From Rhodoplanes sp. Z2-YC6860 (GTDB taxonomy: Bacteria > Pseudomonadota > Alphaproteobacteria > Rhizobiales > Xanthobacteraceae): DNA of 64,000 nt. The stretch's first letter is position 1. Each line of letters begins with the position of its first letter. A program made the position numbers and the translations under genes. The stretch lies in NCBI RefSeq assembly GCF_001579845.1, contig NZ_CP007440.1, positions 1,802,001 through 1,866,000 of the forward strand, read 5' to 3'. Positions 33,122 to 44,301 of the stretch are shown piece after piece. The notes under the pieces were generated by a model, which had not been told where the DNA came from, searched no databases, and saw only the letters and a list, made by a program, of their open reading frames with translations.

Positions 33122-36090
33122 CCGCCGCGCATGCCGGGCTTGCCGGACGTCGAGCGCGGGCCGGGCCGGTAGGGCTTGCTCTCCGGGCCGGGACCCATCT
33201 CGTCGAGCGACGGCTTGCGCGGTCCGTCCCGGCGCGGCGCACCCGCCGGCTTCACCTCGTGATAGGTCGCAATGCCCATCTCATCGAGATGCGGCTTGTG
33301 CGGCCGCGAGCGCCCCTCACCCCGACCCTCTCCCCGCAAGCGGGGAGAGGGAGAAGAAGAGGCCGGCAGCTTTACGACTTTCGCGGTTGGATCGTCGACC
33401 ACGGCCAGTTCGGTGGCGCGCAGGCGCTTGAGCTCGTCGCGCAGCCGCGCCGCCTCCTCGAAGTCGAGATCGGCGGCGGCCTCGCGCATCCGGGTTTCGA
33501 GATCGGCCAGCACGGCCTCGAAGTTGTGGCCGATGGTGATCTGCTCCTCGCCGACGCCCGACAGCCCGCCCTCGGTCGAGACCAGCACGTGGTCGCGCTC
33601 GTAGACCGAGCCGAGAATGTCGCCGATCGACTTCTTCACGCTCTCCGGCGTGATGCCGTTGGCCTTGTTGTAGCTTTCCTGCTTCTCGCGCCGCCGCGAG
33701 GTTTCGTCCATGGCGCGCTGCATCGAGCCGGTGACCTGATCGGCGTAGAGGATCACCCGGCCGTCGACATTGCGCGCCGCGCGGCCGATGGTCTGAATGA
33801 GCGACGTCTCGCTGCGCAGGAAGCCTTCCTTGTCGGCATCGAGGATCGCGACCAGCGCGCATTCCGGGATGTCGAGGCCCTCGCGCAGCAGGTTGATGCC
33901 GACCAGCGCGTCGAACGCGCCGAGCCGCAAATCGCGGATGATCTCGATGCGCTCGATGGTGTCGATGTCGGAGTGCATGTAGCGCACGCGGATGCCCTGC
34001 TCGTGCAGGTATTCGGTCAGGTCCTCGGCCATGCGCTTGGTCAGCACGGTGACCAGCGCGCGATAGCCTTTGCGCGCCACCTCGCGGACCTCGCCCACGA
34101 GGTCGTCGACCTGGGTGCGCGCGGGACGGATGTCGACCGGCGGATCGATCAGGCCGGTCGGGCGGATCACCTGCTCGGCGAACACGCCGTTCGCCTCTTC
34201 GAGGTCCCAGGCTCCGGGCGTCGCCGAAACGCAGACGGTCTGCGGCCGCATCGCGTCCCATTCCTCGAAACGCAGCGGCCTGTTGTCCATGCAGGAGGGT
34301 AGCCGGAAGCCGTATTCGGCGAGGGTGGCCTTCCTTCGGAAGTCGCCGCGATACATGCCGCCGATCTGCGGCACCGTGACGTGGCTCTCGTCGACGAACA
34401 CCAACGCGTTGTCCGGCACATATTCGAACAGCGTCGGCGGCGGCTCGCCGGGCTTGCGGCCGGTGAGATAGCGCGAATAATTCTCGATGCCGGCGCAGAC
34501 GCCGGTCGCCTCCAGCATCTCCAGATCGAACAGCGTGCGCTGCTCGAGCCGCTGGGCTTCGAGCAGACGCCCCTTGTTGTGCAGGTCGTCGAGCCGCCAT
34601 TTCAGCTCAGCCTTGATGCCCTGGATCGCCTGGATCAGCGTCGGCCGCGGCGTCACATAGTGCGAGTTGGCGTAGATCTTCACGAACTCCAGCTCGTCGG
34701 TCTTCTGGCCGGTGAGCGGATCGAACTCGTGGATCGATTCCACCTCGTCGCCGAACAGATTCACGCGCCAGGCGCGATCTTCATAGTGGGCCGGGAAGAT
34801 GTCGATGCAGTCGCCGCGCACCCGGAAGGTGCCGCGGGAGAAATCGCCCGCAATGCGTTTGTATTGCGTGGCGACCAAGTCGGCGATCAGCTGGCGCTGG
34901 TTGATGCGATCCTTCTGCTTGATCGTGAAGGTCATCGCCGAATAGGTCTCGACCGAGCCGATACCGTAGATGCACGACACCGACGCCACGATGATCACGT
35001 CGTCGCGTTCCAGCAGCGCACGCGTCGCCGAGTGCCGCATGCGGTCGATCTGCTCGTTGATCGACGAATCCTTCTCGATGTAGGTGTCGGTGCGCGGAAC
35101 ATAGGCTTCCGGCTGGTAGTAGTCGTAATACGAGACGAAATACTCGACCGCGTTGTCGGGGAAGAAGCTCTTGAACTCGCCATAGAGCTGCGCCGCCAGC
35201 GTCTTGTTCGGCGCGAGAATCAGCGCCGGCCGCTGCGTCGCCTCGATCACCTTGGCCATGGTGAAGGTTTTGCCCGAGCCGGTGACGCCGAGCAGCACCT
35301 GGGTGCGGTCGCTGCGGTTGGCGCCCTCGACCAGGTCCTTAATCGCCGAGGGCTGGTCGCCCTTCGGCTGCATCTCGGACTTCAGCTCGATCCTGACGCC
35401 GCCTTCAGACTTCTCCGGCCGCGGCGGGCGGTGCGGCGTCCACACCGCGGTGCCGCCGTTCTCGGCGAATTCCGGCCGGCCTTCGCGCAGCAGCTTCTCC
35501 AGCGCCTTCATCGACTCGGTCACGCCAAGCGTGACCGGCTGCGGCGAGGGGCGGTGCATCACACGCTTTTCGCGCCGCGGCTCAGAGATGTCCGAAATCT
35601 CGTCGCGGTCGGGTGGGAGTGAACCTTGCTGGCCGCTCACCTCACCCTGCGCGCCTTCGGCGCGCGACCCTCCCCCTCCAGGGGAGGGTGAAGCGGAGCC
35701 CGTGACTTCCTCTTCACTCTGATCGATTCCGATGAGCGATTTGCTCGAATCGCTATCGTAGCCAAGCGCCTTGCGGAGCTCCGCATTGATGTCGAGTGGC
35801 GCACGCGCCACGTAGCCGCGCTGCGGCGCCTCGTCGAAGCCTTTGACCACGGACTTGCGCGCCGTGTGCTCGCCGCGCCGGTCGGCACGGCGCTCGAATG
35901 AATTGTCCGGCGGTTGCTGCAGGCCCGTTCCCGAACCCATCCCGGCGGTGCCGCGCTCGATGCCGGGATTGAGCAGCCGCTCCAGCGCAGGGTCGGCCGG
36001 CGGCGCGTCGGGCCGATGCGCCTTGGCACGCGTCGGCCGCGCCGGGTCCTTCTTGCTGTGCTTGGCCGGGTCGCGGGGGGATTTTGGCAT
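33100..36090 (-). CDS. uvrB: UvrABC excinuclease subunit B, long form
   Basis: UvrB scans DNA for bulky lesions with UvrA and recruits UvrC. At 996 residues it is far longer than the roughly 670-760 usual. The core is intact: Walker [12 protein letters not shown] at about residues 268-278, the beta-hairpin region [24 protein letters not shown]-like VFVDESHV, helicase motif [15 protein letters not shown] and a UVR motif [20 protein letters not shown] near residue 870. The extra length is an N-terminal extension of about 230 residues and a C-terminal tail of about 90 with two LDEMG segments. Each contains an in-frame palindromic element. The core should still work; the tails look disordered. 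Confidence 0.96.
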   Translation of the reverse strand: MPKSPRDPAKHSKKDPARPTRAKAHRPDAPPADPALERLLNPGIERGTAGMGSGTGLQQPPDNSFERRADRRGEHTARKSVVKGFDEAPQRGYVARAPLDINAELRKALGYDSDSSKSLIGIDQSEEEVTGSASPSPGGGGSRAEGAQGEVSGQQGSLPPDRDEISDISEPRREKRVMHRPSPQPVTLGVTESMKALEKLLREGRPEFAENGGTAVWTPHRPPRPEKSEGGVRIELKSEMQPKGDQPSAIKDLVEGANRSDRTQVLLGVTGSGKTFTMAKVIEATQRPALILAPNKTLAAQLYGEFKSFFPDNAVEYFVSYYDYYQPEAYVPRTDTYIEKDSSINEQIDRMRHSATRALLERDDVIIVASVSCIYGIGSVETYSAMTFTIKQKDRINQRQLIADLVATQYKRIAGDFSRGTFRVRGDCIDIFPAHYEDRAWRVNLFGDEVESIHEFDPLTGQKTDELEFVKIYANSHYVTPRPTLIQAIQGIKAELKWRLDDLHNKGRLLEAQRLEQRTLFDLEMLEATGVCAGIENYSRYLTGRKPGEPPPTLFEYVPDNALVFVDESHVTVPQIGGMYRGDFRRKATLAEYGFRLPSCMDNRPLRFEEWDAMRPQTVCVSATPGAWDLEEANGVFAEQVIRPTGLIDPPVDIRPARTQVDDLVGEVREVARKGYRALVTVLTKRMAEDLTEYLHEQGIRVRYMHSDIDTIERIEIIRDLRLGAFDALVGINLLREGLDIPECALVAILDADKEGFLRSETSLIQTIGRAARNVDGRVILYADQVTGSMQRAMDETSRRREKQESYNKANGITPESVKKSIGDILGSVYERDHVLVSTEGGLSGVGEEQITIGHNFEAVLADLETRMREAAADLDFEEAARLRDELKRLRATELAVVDDPTAKVVKLPASSSPSPRLRGEGRGEGRSRPHKPHLDEMGIATYHEVKPAGAPRRDGPRKPSLDEMGPGPESKPYRPGPRSTSGKPGMRGGWKPRGR
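33310..33360. repeat. REP-like palindrome inside the uvrB 3' end
   Basis: CCCTCTCCCCGC-AA-GCGGGGAGAGGG is a perfect 12-bp stem (33326-33351) preceded by CTCACCCCGA. It encodes part of the C-terminal tail ([14 protein letters not shown], about residues 912-925) without breaking the frame. The same module flanks the IS110 element at 39854-39891. Confidence 0.85.
35641..35691. repeat. REP-like double hairpin inside the uvrB 5' end
   Basis: Two hairpins lie in tandem: GCGCGCC-TTC-GGCGCGC (35649-35665) and ACCCTCCCC-N5-GGGGAGGGT (35667-35689). They encode [17 protein letters not shown] in the N-terminal extension (about residues 132-150) and keep the frame. Confidence 0.85.
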
Positions 36091-36210
36091 CGGAGAAATA
36101 TGGGAGGAGTTGAAGGGCGAGGGAAGGGCGGACGGGTACCCATTTTGAACCTGCTGCCAGTCTGGAGCGACTTATTCACCAGCTGGTTCTGTGGCTGGGG
36201 ATTTTCCACA

Positions 36211-38022
36211 ATGCGATTGGTTTCATGCCTTGCCGCTGCGGTTCTGGCGCTGCTCGTCGCGCCGGCTTTGGCGGCCTCGCCGAAGGACACGGCGGATTGT
36301 GAGCAGATGACCAACCCGGCGCTGAAGATCAGCGCCTGCTCGCGCATCCTGCAGTCCGGAAATCCCGCGAAGGACGCCAAGGTCGCGGCCCTTCACCATC
36401 GTGCCGTCGGCTACCTCCTGAAGCAGGACTTCGATCGCGCCATTCTCGAATTCAACGAGGCGCTGAAGCTCGACCCCGCGTACAAACGCTCGCTGAACAG
36501 CCGCGGCAACGCCTGGAAGGGCAAGGGCGAGCTCGACCTCGCGCTCGCCGACTACAATGAGGCGATCCGCGTCGATCCGGCGTTCTCGTTTCCGTACAAC
36601 GGTCGCGCCAGCGTCTGGTACAACAAAGGCGAGTGGGATCGCGCCATCGCCGACTACAGCGAGGTCATCCGCCTCGATCCGGGGCTGGCCGCGCCCTACG
36701 CCAACCGCGGCAACGCCTGGAAAGCCAAAGGCGAACTCGACCGCGCGCTCGAAGACCAGAACGAGGCGTTGCGCCGCGATCCGAAGAACGTCGTGGTCTA
36801 TGCCAACCGCGGCGAAATCTGGCGTCTGAAGGGCGACCTTGAGCGTGCGCTGATCGAACAGGATCAGTCGGTCCGGCTCGACCCGTTGAGCCCGCTGCCG
36901 TTCGCGGCGCGGGGCGACACCTATCGCTACAAAGGAGAGCTCAACCGCGCGCTGGCCGACTACGACCAGGCGCTGCGGCTCACGCCCGACTACATCCCGG
37001 CCTATGTCGGCCGCGGTCTTACTTTTGAGAAGGCCGGCGACATCGCGCGCGCCCGCGTCGAGTTCAACAAGGCGCTGACCTCGAAGAGCCAGTTCCGCGG
37101 CGACAACGCCGGTTCGGCGCTGGCGACCGCGCGGGCACGCCTCGCCGCGTTCGATTCAGGCGCGGTGCAGCCGGTGATTCCGGCGGCGCCCGCGAAGGTG
37201 ACCTCGCCGACCTCGATCCCGACGCCGGAGGTTACGGCTCCCTCAACAGTGCCGGTCGACCCCGGCAAGATCGGCCGTCGCGTCGCACTGGTGATCGGCA
37301 ACGCCGATTACCGGAACGCCGGCAAGCTGAAGAATCCGCAACATGATGCCGAAGTCATCGCCGCGACGTTGCGCGCCATCGGCTTCGAGACCGTGCTGAT
37401 CGGCATCGACGCCACGCGCGAGGAGATACTGGACGGGCTGCGCAAGTTCTCGGTCGAGGCGGCGAAGGCAGACTGGGCGGTGGTCTACTATTCGGGCCAT
37501 GGCATGGAGGTGAACGGCACGAACTACCTGGTGCCGGTCGATGCGAATTTCTCCGCCGGCCGCGACGGGCGGTCCCAGGTGGTCTCGCTCGATGATGTGA
37601 TGGCGGCGACGCAGGGTGCCCGCAAGCTCCGGCTCATTCTGCTCGATGCCTGCCGCAACAATCCGTTCTTGAAGCGGACGCCGCCGGCTGAAGCATCGCG
37701 CACCACGGTCGCGATGGGGCCGACCTCTGTCGGCTTGGTCGGCGAGCGTGCGGCCGGGGGCGGACTCAGTCCGGTGAACGTGTCCGGTGCGATGCTCGTG
37801 GTCTATGCCACCAAGCACGGCCAGACCGCGCTCGACGGTCAGGGCACCAACAGCCCGTTCGCGGTGGCGATGGTGCAGCGGCTCGCGACGCCGAACGTCG
37901 AGATCAACAAGCTGTTCCGATTGGTGCGCGACGACGTGATGGAGGCGACGGCCGGCCGGCAGGAGCCCTACACCTATGGCTCGCTGCCTGGGAAAGAGGA
38001 TTTTTTCTTCGTGCAGAAGTAA
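36211..38022 (+). CDS. Secreted TPR-caspase (metacaspase-like) protein
   Basis: A 603-residue protein from ATG 36211, which starts with a signal peptide (MRLVSCLAAAVLALLVAPAL). Residues about 60-300 are tetratricopeptide repeats, for example YNEAIRVDPAFSFPYNGRAS. A Pro/Thr linker leads to a caspase-like peptidase C14 domain from about residue 350 (RVALVIGNADYRNAGKLKNP). The catalytic dyad is visible: VVYYSGHGMEV with His430 and LILLDACRNN with Cys481. Such proteins are abundant in Bradyrhizobium-like bacteria; substrates are unknown, and Arg/Lys specificity is only guessed from orthocaspases. It is divergent from uvrB across about 120 bp. Confidence 0.92.
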   Translation: MRLVSCLAAAVLALLVAPALAASPKDTADCEQMTNPALKISACSRILQSGNPAKDAKVAALHHRAVGYLLKQDFDRAILEFNEALKLDPAYKRSLNSRGNAWKGKGELDLALADYNEAIRVDPAFSFPYNGRASVWYNKGEWDRAIADYSEVIRLDPGLAAPYANRGNAWKAKGELDRALEDQNEALRRDPKNVVVYANRGEIWRLKGDLERALIEQDQSVRLDPLSPLPFAARGDTYRYKGELNRALADYDQALRLTPDYIPAYVGRGLTFEKAGDIARARVEFNKALTSKSQFRGDNAGSALATARARLAAFDSGAVQPVIPAAPAKVTSPTSIPTPEVTAPSTVPVDPGKIGRRVALVIGNADYRNAGKLKNPQHDAEVIAATLRAIGFETVLIGIDATREEILDGLRKFSVEAAKADWAVVYYSGHGMEVNGTNYLVPVDANFSAGRDGRSQVVSLDDVMAATQGARKLRLILLDACRNNPFLKRTPPAEASRTTVAMGPTSVGLVGERAAGGGLSPVNVSGAMLVVYATKHGQTALDGQGTNSPFAVAMVQRLATPNVEINKLFRLVRDDVMEATAGRQEPYTYGSLPGKEDFFFVQK

Positions 38023-38132
38023 GCGGCAACCACCGAGGCTATCTTCTCGTTTGCGTCTAGCAGCGCACTGTTGCTGCAGCGGCCGGCATCTTATTTATCC
38101 GCCGCCAATTCCGCGAAGGGGGGTAGCCTTCT

Positions 38133-38573
38133 GTGATGCGAAACTCAGCCGCTCTCACGGTTCTGTTGTTTTGGCTGTCTGCTTTCAGTGCGCAACCGGC
38201 GGCGGCCGAGGTGCGCATCCTGTCGAGTCCCGGCGGCCCGGTTTTGCCTTATGTCCAGGTTTTCGAGGCGGTGCGGGATTCCGGCGAGCGCGTGGCGATC
38301 GATGGGCCGTGTCTGTCCGCCTGCACGCTGGTGCTCAGCATCGTGCCGCCCGAACGCATCTGCATCACGCGCCGCGCCGTGCTGGGTTTCCACGCAGCGC
38401 GCTCCATCGACGATCGCGGCCGCACCCGCGCCGAGCCTGGCGCGAGCCGGGTCGTGCTGGAAACCTATCCGCCGGCCGTGCAGCAATGGATCCGGGCCCG
38501 CGGCGGTCTCACCTCGCGCGTCTTGCTGTTGCGCGGCCGCGCGCTCGCCGAGATGTATCCGAGGTGCCGGTAG
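38133..38573 (+). CDS. Secreted ClpP/crotonase-like small protein
   Basis: A 146-residue product starting at GTG 38133 or ATG 38136 with GAAGGGGGG upstream. A signal peptide (AALTVLLFWLSAFSAQPAAA) precedes a short domain with GPCLSACTLVLSIVP and AVLGFHAARS. This matches the periplasmic group of ClpP-fold proteins, where the Ser in SACT and the following His are the likely nucleophile and base. Only a partial active site can be seen, so protease activity is unproven. It lies 110 bp downstream of the TPR-caspase gene on the same strand, which may be accidental or functional. Confidence 0.7.
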   Translation: MMRNSAALTVLLFWLSAFSAQPAAAEVRILSSPGGPVLPYVQVFEAVRDSGERVAIDGPCLSACTLVLSIVPPERICITRRAVLGFHAARSIDDRGRTRAEPGASRVVLETYPPAVQQWIRARGGLTSRVLLLRGRALAEMYPRCR

Positions 38574-38588
38574 TGCTGCGCCGTTTGA

Positions 38589-39839
<1,251 letters not shown>

Positions 39840-39853
39840 CACGCGAGACAGTC

Positions 39854-39891
39854 GCTCACCCCGACCCTCTCTCCGCTGGGGAGAGGGAGCG
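39854..39891. repeat. REP-like palindrome right of the IS110 element
   Basis: CTCACCCCGACCCTCTC followed by TCCGCTGGGGAGAGGGAG is nearly identical to the palindrome in the uvrB 3' end. It starts 15 bp after the transposase stop codon. Confidence 0.8.
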
Positions 39892-39920
39892 CAACGCCGT
39901 TTTGGCAGCAGACGGCTCTG

Positions 39921-40997
39921 TTATCCGCCGAGCGTCGGATAATCGACGTACCCCTTCGGGCCCGGCGAATAGAACGACGTGGGATCGGGCGTGTTGAGAT
40001 TCGCGGTCTTGCTCCAGCGCGTCACCAGATCGGGATTGGCGAGGAACGGCTTGCCGACAGCGATGAGATCGGCGCGGCCCGCGGCGAGGTCGCTCTCCGC
40101 GCGCTTGGCGTCATAGCCGCCCGCGAGGATCAGCGTGCGTTTGAACACCTTGCGGAACGTCGCTTTGATCGAATCCGGCACGGGCGGTGCGCCGCCGGCC
40201 GAGTGATCGAGCAGATGCACATACGCCAGGCCGGCGGCGTTCAGCTTCTCGGCAAGATAGCCGTAGTCGGCTTCCATCTCCGGATAGAGCGGCATGTCGT
40301 TGAACACCCCGAACGGCGACACCCGGATGCCCACCTTGTCCTTGCCGATCGCCGCGATCGTGGCGTCGATCACCTCGAACACGAAGCGCGCGCGGTTTTC
40401 GATCGAGCCGCCATAGCTGTCGGTGCGCTGATTGGAGGTCGGGCGGATGAACTGCTCCAGCAGATAGCCGTTGGCGCCATGCAGCTCGACGCCGTCGAAG
40501 CCCGCTGCAACTGCGTTCTTCGCGGCCGTGACATATTCGCCGAGCGCGGTCTTGAGGTCGGCGTCGGTCATGGCTTCGGGCGTGGGCAGCGGCTTCATGC
40601 CGCCGTCGGTGAACATCTGGCCCTTCGCGGCGATCGCGGACGGCGCCACCACGCGGGCTCCGGCCGGCAGGTTGTCGGGATGCGCGATGCGCCCGCAATG
40701 CATGAACTGAATGAAGATCTTGGCGCCCTTGGCGTGCACCGCCTCGGTGACGAGCTTCCAGCCCGCCACCTGCTCGGCGGAAAAGATACCCGGGATGCGG
40801 ACATAGCCGAGCCCGTTGGGCGAGGGCGAGGTGCCTTCGGTGATGATCAGGCCGGCCGAACTGCGCTGGCCGTAATATTGCGCCATCAGCTCGTTGGGGA
40901 CGTTGCCGGGCGCGCGGCTGCGCGTCATCGGCGACATCACGAGGTGGTTTTGCAGCGCGAGCGGCCCGAGCTTGGCCGGCGAATAGAGCAACGACAT
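39921..40997 (-). CDS. Old Yellow Enzyme family ene-reductase
   Basis: A 358-residue NADH:flavin oxidoreductase of the NemA/XenB type, an FMN beta/alpha barrel that reduces activated alkenes, nitro compounds or N-ethylmaleimide. LYSPAKLGPLALQNHLVMSP is the usual start. GFDGVELHGANGYLLEQF carries the His-x-x-Asn substrate-binding pair, and RPTSNQRTDSYGGS follows. ADLIAVGKPFLANPDL closes the FMN phosphate site. All motifs are complete. No regulator of the NemR type is adjacent; the TetR gene at 20.3 kb is too far to be linked. Confidence 0.94.
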   Translation of the reverse strand: MSLLYSPAKLGPLALQNHLVMSPMTRSRAPGNVPNELMAQYYGQRSSAGLIITEGTSPSPNGLGYVRIPGIFSAEQVAGWKLVTEAVHAKGAKIFIQFMHCGRIAHPDNLPAGARVVAPSAIAAKGQMFTDGGMKPLPTPEAMTDADLKTALGEYVTAAKNAVAAGFDGVELHGANGYLLEQFIRPTSNQRTDSYGGSIENRARFVFEVIDATIAAIGKDKVGIRVSPFGVFNDMPLYPEMEADYGYLAEKLNAAGLAYVHLLDHSAGGAPPVPDSIKATFRKVFKRTLILAGGYDAKRAESDLAAGRADLIAVGKPFLANPDLVTRWSKTANLNTPDPTSFYSPGPKGYVDYPTLGG

Positions 40998-41100
40998 GAT
41001 GTGAGGATCCCGATTTGAATTCAGCCCTGCGGCATATAGGGAACCGCCGCGGCCGCGCTATGGCGCCGGCCACCGCGATGTATGCGTTTCCGGAATGCGG

Positions 41101-41358
41101 CTAGTGCCGGGTCGTGGAGACCTCGGGATGGGTGACCAGCGCCTCCGAGAACGGAAACTCCAGCACCACGTCGCCATCGGCGTCAGTGACCACAATGGAG
41201 GCGGTCAACAGACTCGGATGGCTGCCCTCGTCCTCGAGCAGCTCCTCGATCATGGCCTTGGCGACCTCCCAGGCCTGATCGGGATCGCGAAGGTCCTCGC
41301 CTTCCTCGTCGCGGATGGTTTCTTCGCCGATGTGCGTGTTGAAAAAATAACGAGGCAT
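41101..41358 (-). CDS. DUF6894 family small protein
   Basis: An 85-residue protein opening with MPRYFFNTHIGEETIRDEEG and continuing with the helix AWEVAKAMIEELLEDE, typical of DUF6894. The family is widespread in rhizobia and functionally unknown. It is alone on the minus strand between the Old Yellow Enzyme gene and the Crp-type regulator. Confidence 0.85.
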   Translation of the reverse strand: MPRYFFNTHIGEETIRDEEGEDLRDPDQAWEVAKAMIEELLEDEGSHPSLLTASIVVTDADGDVVLEFPFSEALVTHPEVSTTRH

Positions 41359-41464
41359 GGTTTCTGTCCGGTCGTACCCGAGTTTGACTCTAAATATGGG
41401 CCATTCGGAGTCGCGGCGGAAGATGGTAGCGGGGGGCCGCGACGATCTTGTTACAGCCGTCCTG

Positions 41465-42196
41465 TCACAATCGCGACGGTCGCTTCAGGTGCAGATAGGT
41501 CGGATCGAAGTCGCCCAATTCGACGAGTTGCTTCCAATCAAACACCATGAGTTCGCCGTTGCGGAATTCCATCGCCCCGGTGCTGCGCAACGTCTGCAGT
41601 GTCCGATTTACGGTCACAATCGACATGCCGAGCGTCTCGCCGATCTGGCCCTGATGGACCGGAAAGCGGCACGAGCCGGGCTTTGCCAGGGCCGAGGCCC
41701 GCGCGCGGTAATAGATTTCACAAAACAGATGCGCCATTCGCGTCTCCACTGGCCGGCTGCTGTTGTTGGTGATTGCCTCGCGAAAGATCGCGGCGTCGAT
41801 CAGCGTCTCGCGCCAGATCGCGAAGCCGACGGCCGGCCGCTGCTCGAACAGCCGGCAGATCTCTTCGTGCGGTACCATCGCGACATGGGCTTCGCCCAGG
41901 GCGCAGACCGCATGATCCATCCGCTCGATGAACAGCGTCTGTGCGTCGGGCCAGTCGCCGGTAATATGAAACGACAGATACTGCCGCTGCCCGCTGCTGA
42001 GCACGTGATAACGCGCTACCATTCCTTTGGTCACGATGGCCGACACGACAGGCTTGTCGCCCTGACGAATGAAATCTTCGTTGGGGCCGAGGTTCCGGCT
42101 GTAGCTGGTGAGCGTTCTCAGCGCTGCGAGATCGTCGTCATCGAGCGAAGAGTGCTCCGCCAGTTTGCGGATGATGATGTCGTGGTGCGGCTGCAT
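41465..42196 (-). CDS. Crp/Fnr family transcriptional regulator
   Basis: A product of about 243 residues from ATG 42196 (MQPHHDIII); the frame extends 37 codons further but without family similarity. A cyclic-nucleotide-like sensor domain (EDFIRQGDKPVVSAIVTKGM) is followed by the long helix and an HTH with GQIGETLGMSIVTVNRTLQT. There is no N-terminal Cys cluster, so it is not an oxygen-sensing FNR. It is divergent from the DUF892 gene, 240 bp away, which it could control. Confidence 0.9.
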   Translation of the reverse strand: MQPHHDIIIRKLAEHSSLDDDDLAALRTLTSYSRNLGPNEDFIRQGDKPVVSAIVTKGMVARYHVLSSGQRQYLSFHITGDWPDAQTLFIERMDHAVCALGEAHVAMVPHEEICRLFEQRPAVGFAIWRETLIDAAIFREAITNNSSRPVETRMAHLFCEIYYRARASALAKPGSCRFPVHQGQIGETLGMSIVTVNRTLQTLRSTGAMEFRNGELMVFDWKQLVELGDFDPTYLHLKRPSRL

Positions 42197-42438
42197 CGGT
42201 TCATCGCCTTCAACCGTCAACGTTTCGATGCAGCGAAAGTTCGGCCGTGTTCTGTCAAATGACAGGAGCTCGACAGTAGCCCTCAGCGGGCTCGAAGAGA
42301 CCTTCATCTGGTTCGCCTATCAAACGATAAGTCTCCGCAGAAACAGGAGAATTTTCATCGTTGTGGGTGTGGGACTCGGAACGTGATCCCCGGCCTCCGG
42401 TTGTCCCGGCAATCCCATCACACACATGGAGGCGATTG

Positions 42439-42948
42439 ATGGCCAAGGAACCCAAGATGCTCGACGCGCTGTTCCACGACACGCTGAAAGACATCTATTA
42501 CGCGGAGAAGAAAATCCTGAGCGCGCTGCCGAAGATGGCCAAGGCTGCAGAAAGCGAAGATCTGCGCGCGGCCTTCGAAAAGCATCATGAGGAAACCGAG
42601 GGGCAGATTGCCCGTCTCGAGCAGGTATTCGAAGCCATCGACGCCAAACCGCAGGGAAAAAAGTGCGCCGCGATCGAGGGCATCCTCGACGAGGGTCAGG
42701 AGATCATCAAGGAATACAAGGGCTCGCCCGCGCTCGACGCCGGCATGCTCGCCGCGGCGCAGGCGGTCGAGCACTACGAGATTTCACGCTATGGCACGCT
42801 GCGGACCTGGGCGAAGGAACTCGGTCTGGAAGATGTGGTGAAGCTCCTCGAAGAGACCTTGGAGGAAGAAGAGGCCACCGATCAGGCACTCACAGAGCTG
42901 GCCGAAAGCGCGGTGAATGCGGCGGCCGAGCACGCCGAGGCGGCATAG
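42439..42948 (+). CDS. DUF892 (YciF-like) ferritin-like protein
   Basis: A 169-residue four-helix protein of the DUF892/YciE-YciF family: MLDALFHDTLKDIYYAEKKI, LRAAFEKHHEETEGQIARL and VEHYEISRYGTLRTWAKEL supply the Glu/His pattern of a di-metal site. Family members are linked to stress responses. The ATG is preceded by GGAGG. The region upstream contains no other gene and is shared with the divergent Crp-type regulator. Confidence 0.9.
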   Translation: MAKEPKMLDALFHDTLKDIYYAEKKILSALPKMAKAAESEDLRAAFEKHHEETEGQIARLEQVFEAIDAKPQGKKCAAIEGILDEGQEIIKEYKGSPALDAGMLAAAQAVEHYEISRYGTLRTWAKELGLEDVVKLLEETLEEEEATDQALTELAESAVNAAAEHAEAA

Positions 42949-43023
42949 AGGCTTCTGCCCTTGAAGGAGAACGCGCCGAACGCCCCTGCTCGATCCTCAG
43001 GAGGCGTTCGGCGACATCCTTGT

Positions 43024-44301
43024 TCAGTGCAAAGCAAGCTCTCGCCGTTTTTTTGGCGCGGATATTTCGAACACCGGCCGGTCGAATGCGGGCTCGTCGC
43101 CGAGAAATCGGGCCCGTTGCACAGCGCGATCCCGCTCTTCCGCGGAGATGACGCCGTCGGTGTAGAGCGCGTCGATCTGTTCGACCCGCTCAACGACGGT
43201 CAACAGCGGGTCGGGCTCGCAGAGCGTCCGTCGCGTCGCGAGCCGCCGCTCTTCGATCGCAGCCCGGATGTGGTCGCCCGTCTGATCCTGCTGCAGCACG
43301 ATGCGGGGATAAGGTGTCGTGTGACGAAGCACGATCAGCCGCGGCACGATCGCCGCCGCGGCGCCGATCAGCAGGAGGATGGGACCGAAATCGGTCAGCG
43401 CGTTCTTCAAATCTTCGCCGCCCACATAATATTCGGCATGATGTCCTTCGCTGATCCAGGCGCCGCAGGCGAGCCCCGCGATCGAAAGCCAGCAGAAAAT
43501 GAAAGCCGTCAGCTCGTGCTGAGGATTCTTCGATGAGAACTGCTGCGGCTCCTGCAGGTGGGCGTAGGGCAGGCTGAAGGTTTCCGCGCCGTTGAAGAGC
43601 GTGCTGCGCGAATGGGTCAGCCGGTCGGCTTCGAGCCTCACCTCGATCGTCTCGCCGAGCTTGCGCTGGCGGAACTGCTGGTCAGGCAATGGCGCAGCCT
43701 TCGGCGCGAGCAGCAGAGACATCGTGTCCGGCAGCACGAGCTTTTGCCGCTGGGCGAACTCCTGGGCGGAGAGCACGCCGGCATCCACCAGCCAGCGCAG
43801 GCGGCGCAGATAAAGCCGGATCGACATGCCCGGGGCGGGCTCGGCGGCTTTGAGCAGCGTCTCGGCGCGCGCCTGCTCGATCGCCGCGATGATGGCGTCG
43901 TGCTTCTCGTCTTCGAGCACCACGATGCTGGCGTTGGAAGCCGGCAGCGCCGTGAACGAGACGCGCCGCCATCCGGCGGTGAGCCAGACGGCCAGGAAGA
44001 AAACCGGCGTGACGGCGAGATAGAGCATCGTGGGCTGCGACCCGCCGCGCAGGACGGAGACGATGGCGAGCGCCGAGAGCACGAAGGCCACCCAGCGCAA
44101 TTCACGATCAGGTTCGACAAGGGTCGAGTAGGACGTGCGCGGCGCGATGGTGTCCCACGCGACCGCGCGCTGAACCGCCGCGTCGTTCTTGCTCTCCAGC
44201 GCGTAGTTGAGATTCTTGGACGTGAAACCGAATGATGTTTTCAGCCAGCGGCGGCGTTGGGCGTACTGTTTGGCTTCAGGAGATTGGGACGTTTGCGGCA
44301 T
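43024..44301 (-). CDS. Membrane protein with internally duplicated SHOCT-like module
   Basis: A 425-residue protein from ATG 44301 (GAGGG upstream). It contains two similar halves, each a membrane segment pair followed by the same short domain. Half one has IVVLEDEKHDAIIAAIEQAR and LRWLVDAGVLSAQEFAQRQK. Half two has RIVLQQDQTGDHIRAAIEER and IDALYTDGVISAEERDRAVQ. The second element in each half has the SHOCT-type pattern (helix-G-x-I/L-S-x-x-E). Helices are near residues 70-115 and 265-330. I know no characterised member, and the role is open. Confidence 0.7.
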   Translation of the reverse strand: MPQTSQSPEAKQYAQRRRWLKTSFGFTSKNLNYALESKNDAAVQRAVAWDTIAPRTSYSTLVEPDRELRWVAFVLSALAIVSVLRGGSQPTMLYLAVTPVFFLAVWLTAGWRRVSFTALPASNASIVVLEDEKHDAIIAAIEQARAETLLKAAEPAPGMSIRLYLRRLRWLVDAGVLSAQEFAQRQKLVLPDTMSLLLAPKAAPLPDQQFRQRKLGETIEVRLEADRLTHSRSTLFNGAETFSLPYAHLQEPQQFSSKNPQHELTAFIFCWLSIAGLACGAWISEGHHAEYYVGGEDLKNALTDFGPILLLIGAAAAIVPRLIVLRHTTPYPRIVLQQDQTGDHIRAAIEERRLATRRTLCEPDPLLTVVERVEQIDALYTDGVISAEERDRAVQRARFLGDEPAFDRPVFEISAPKKRRELALH

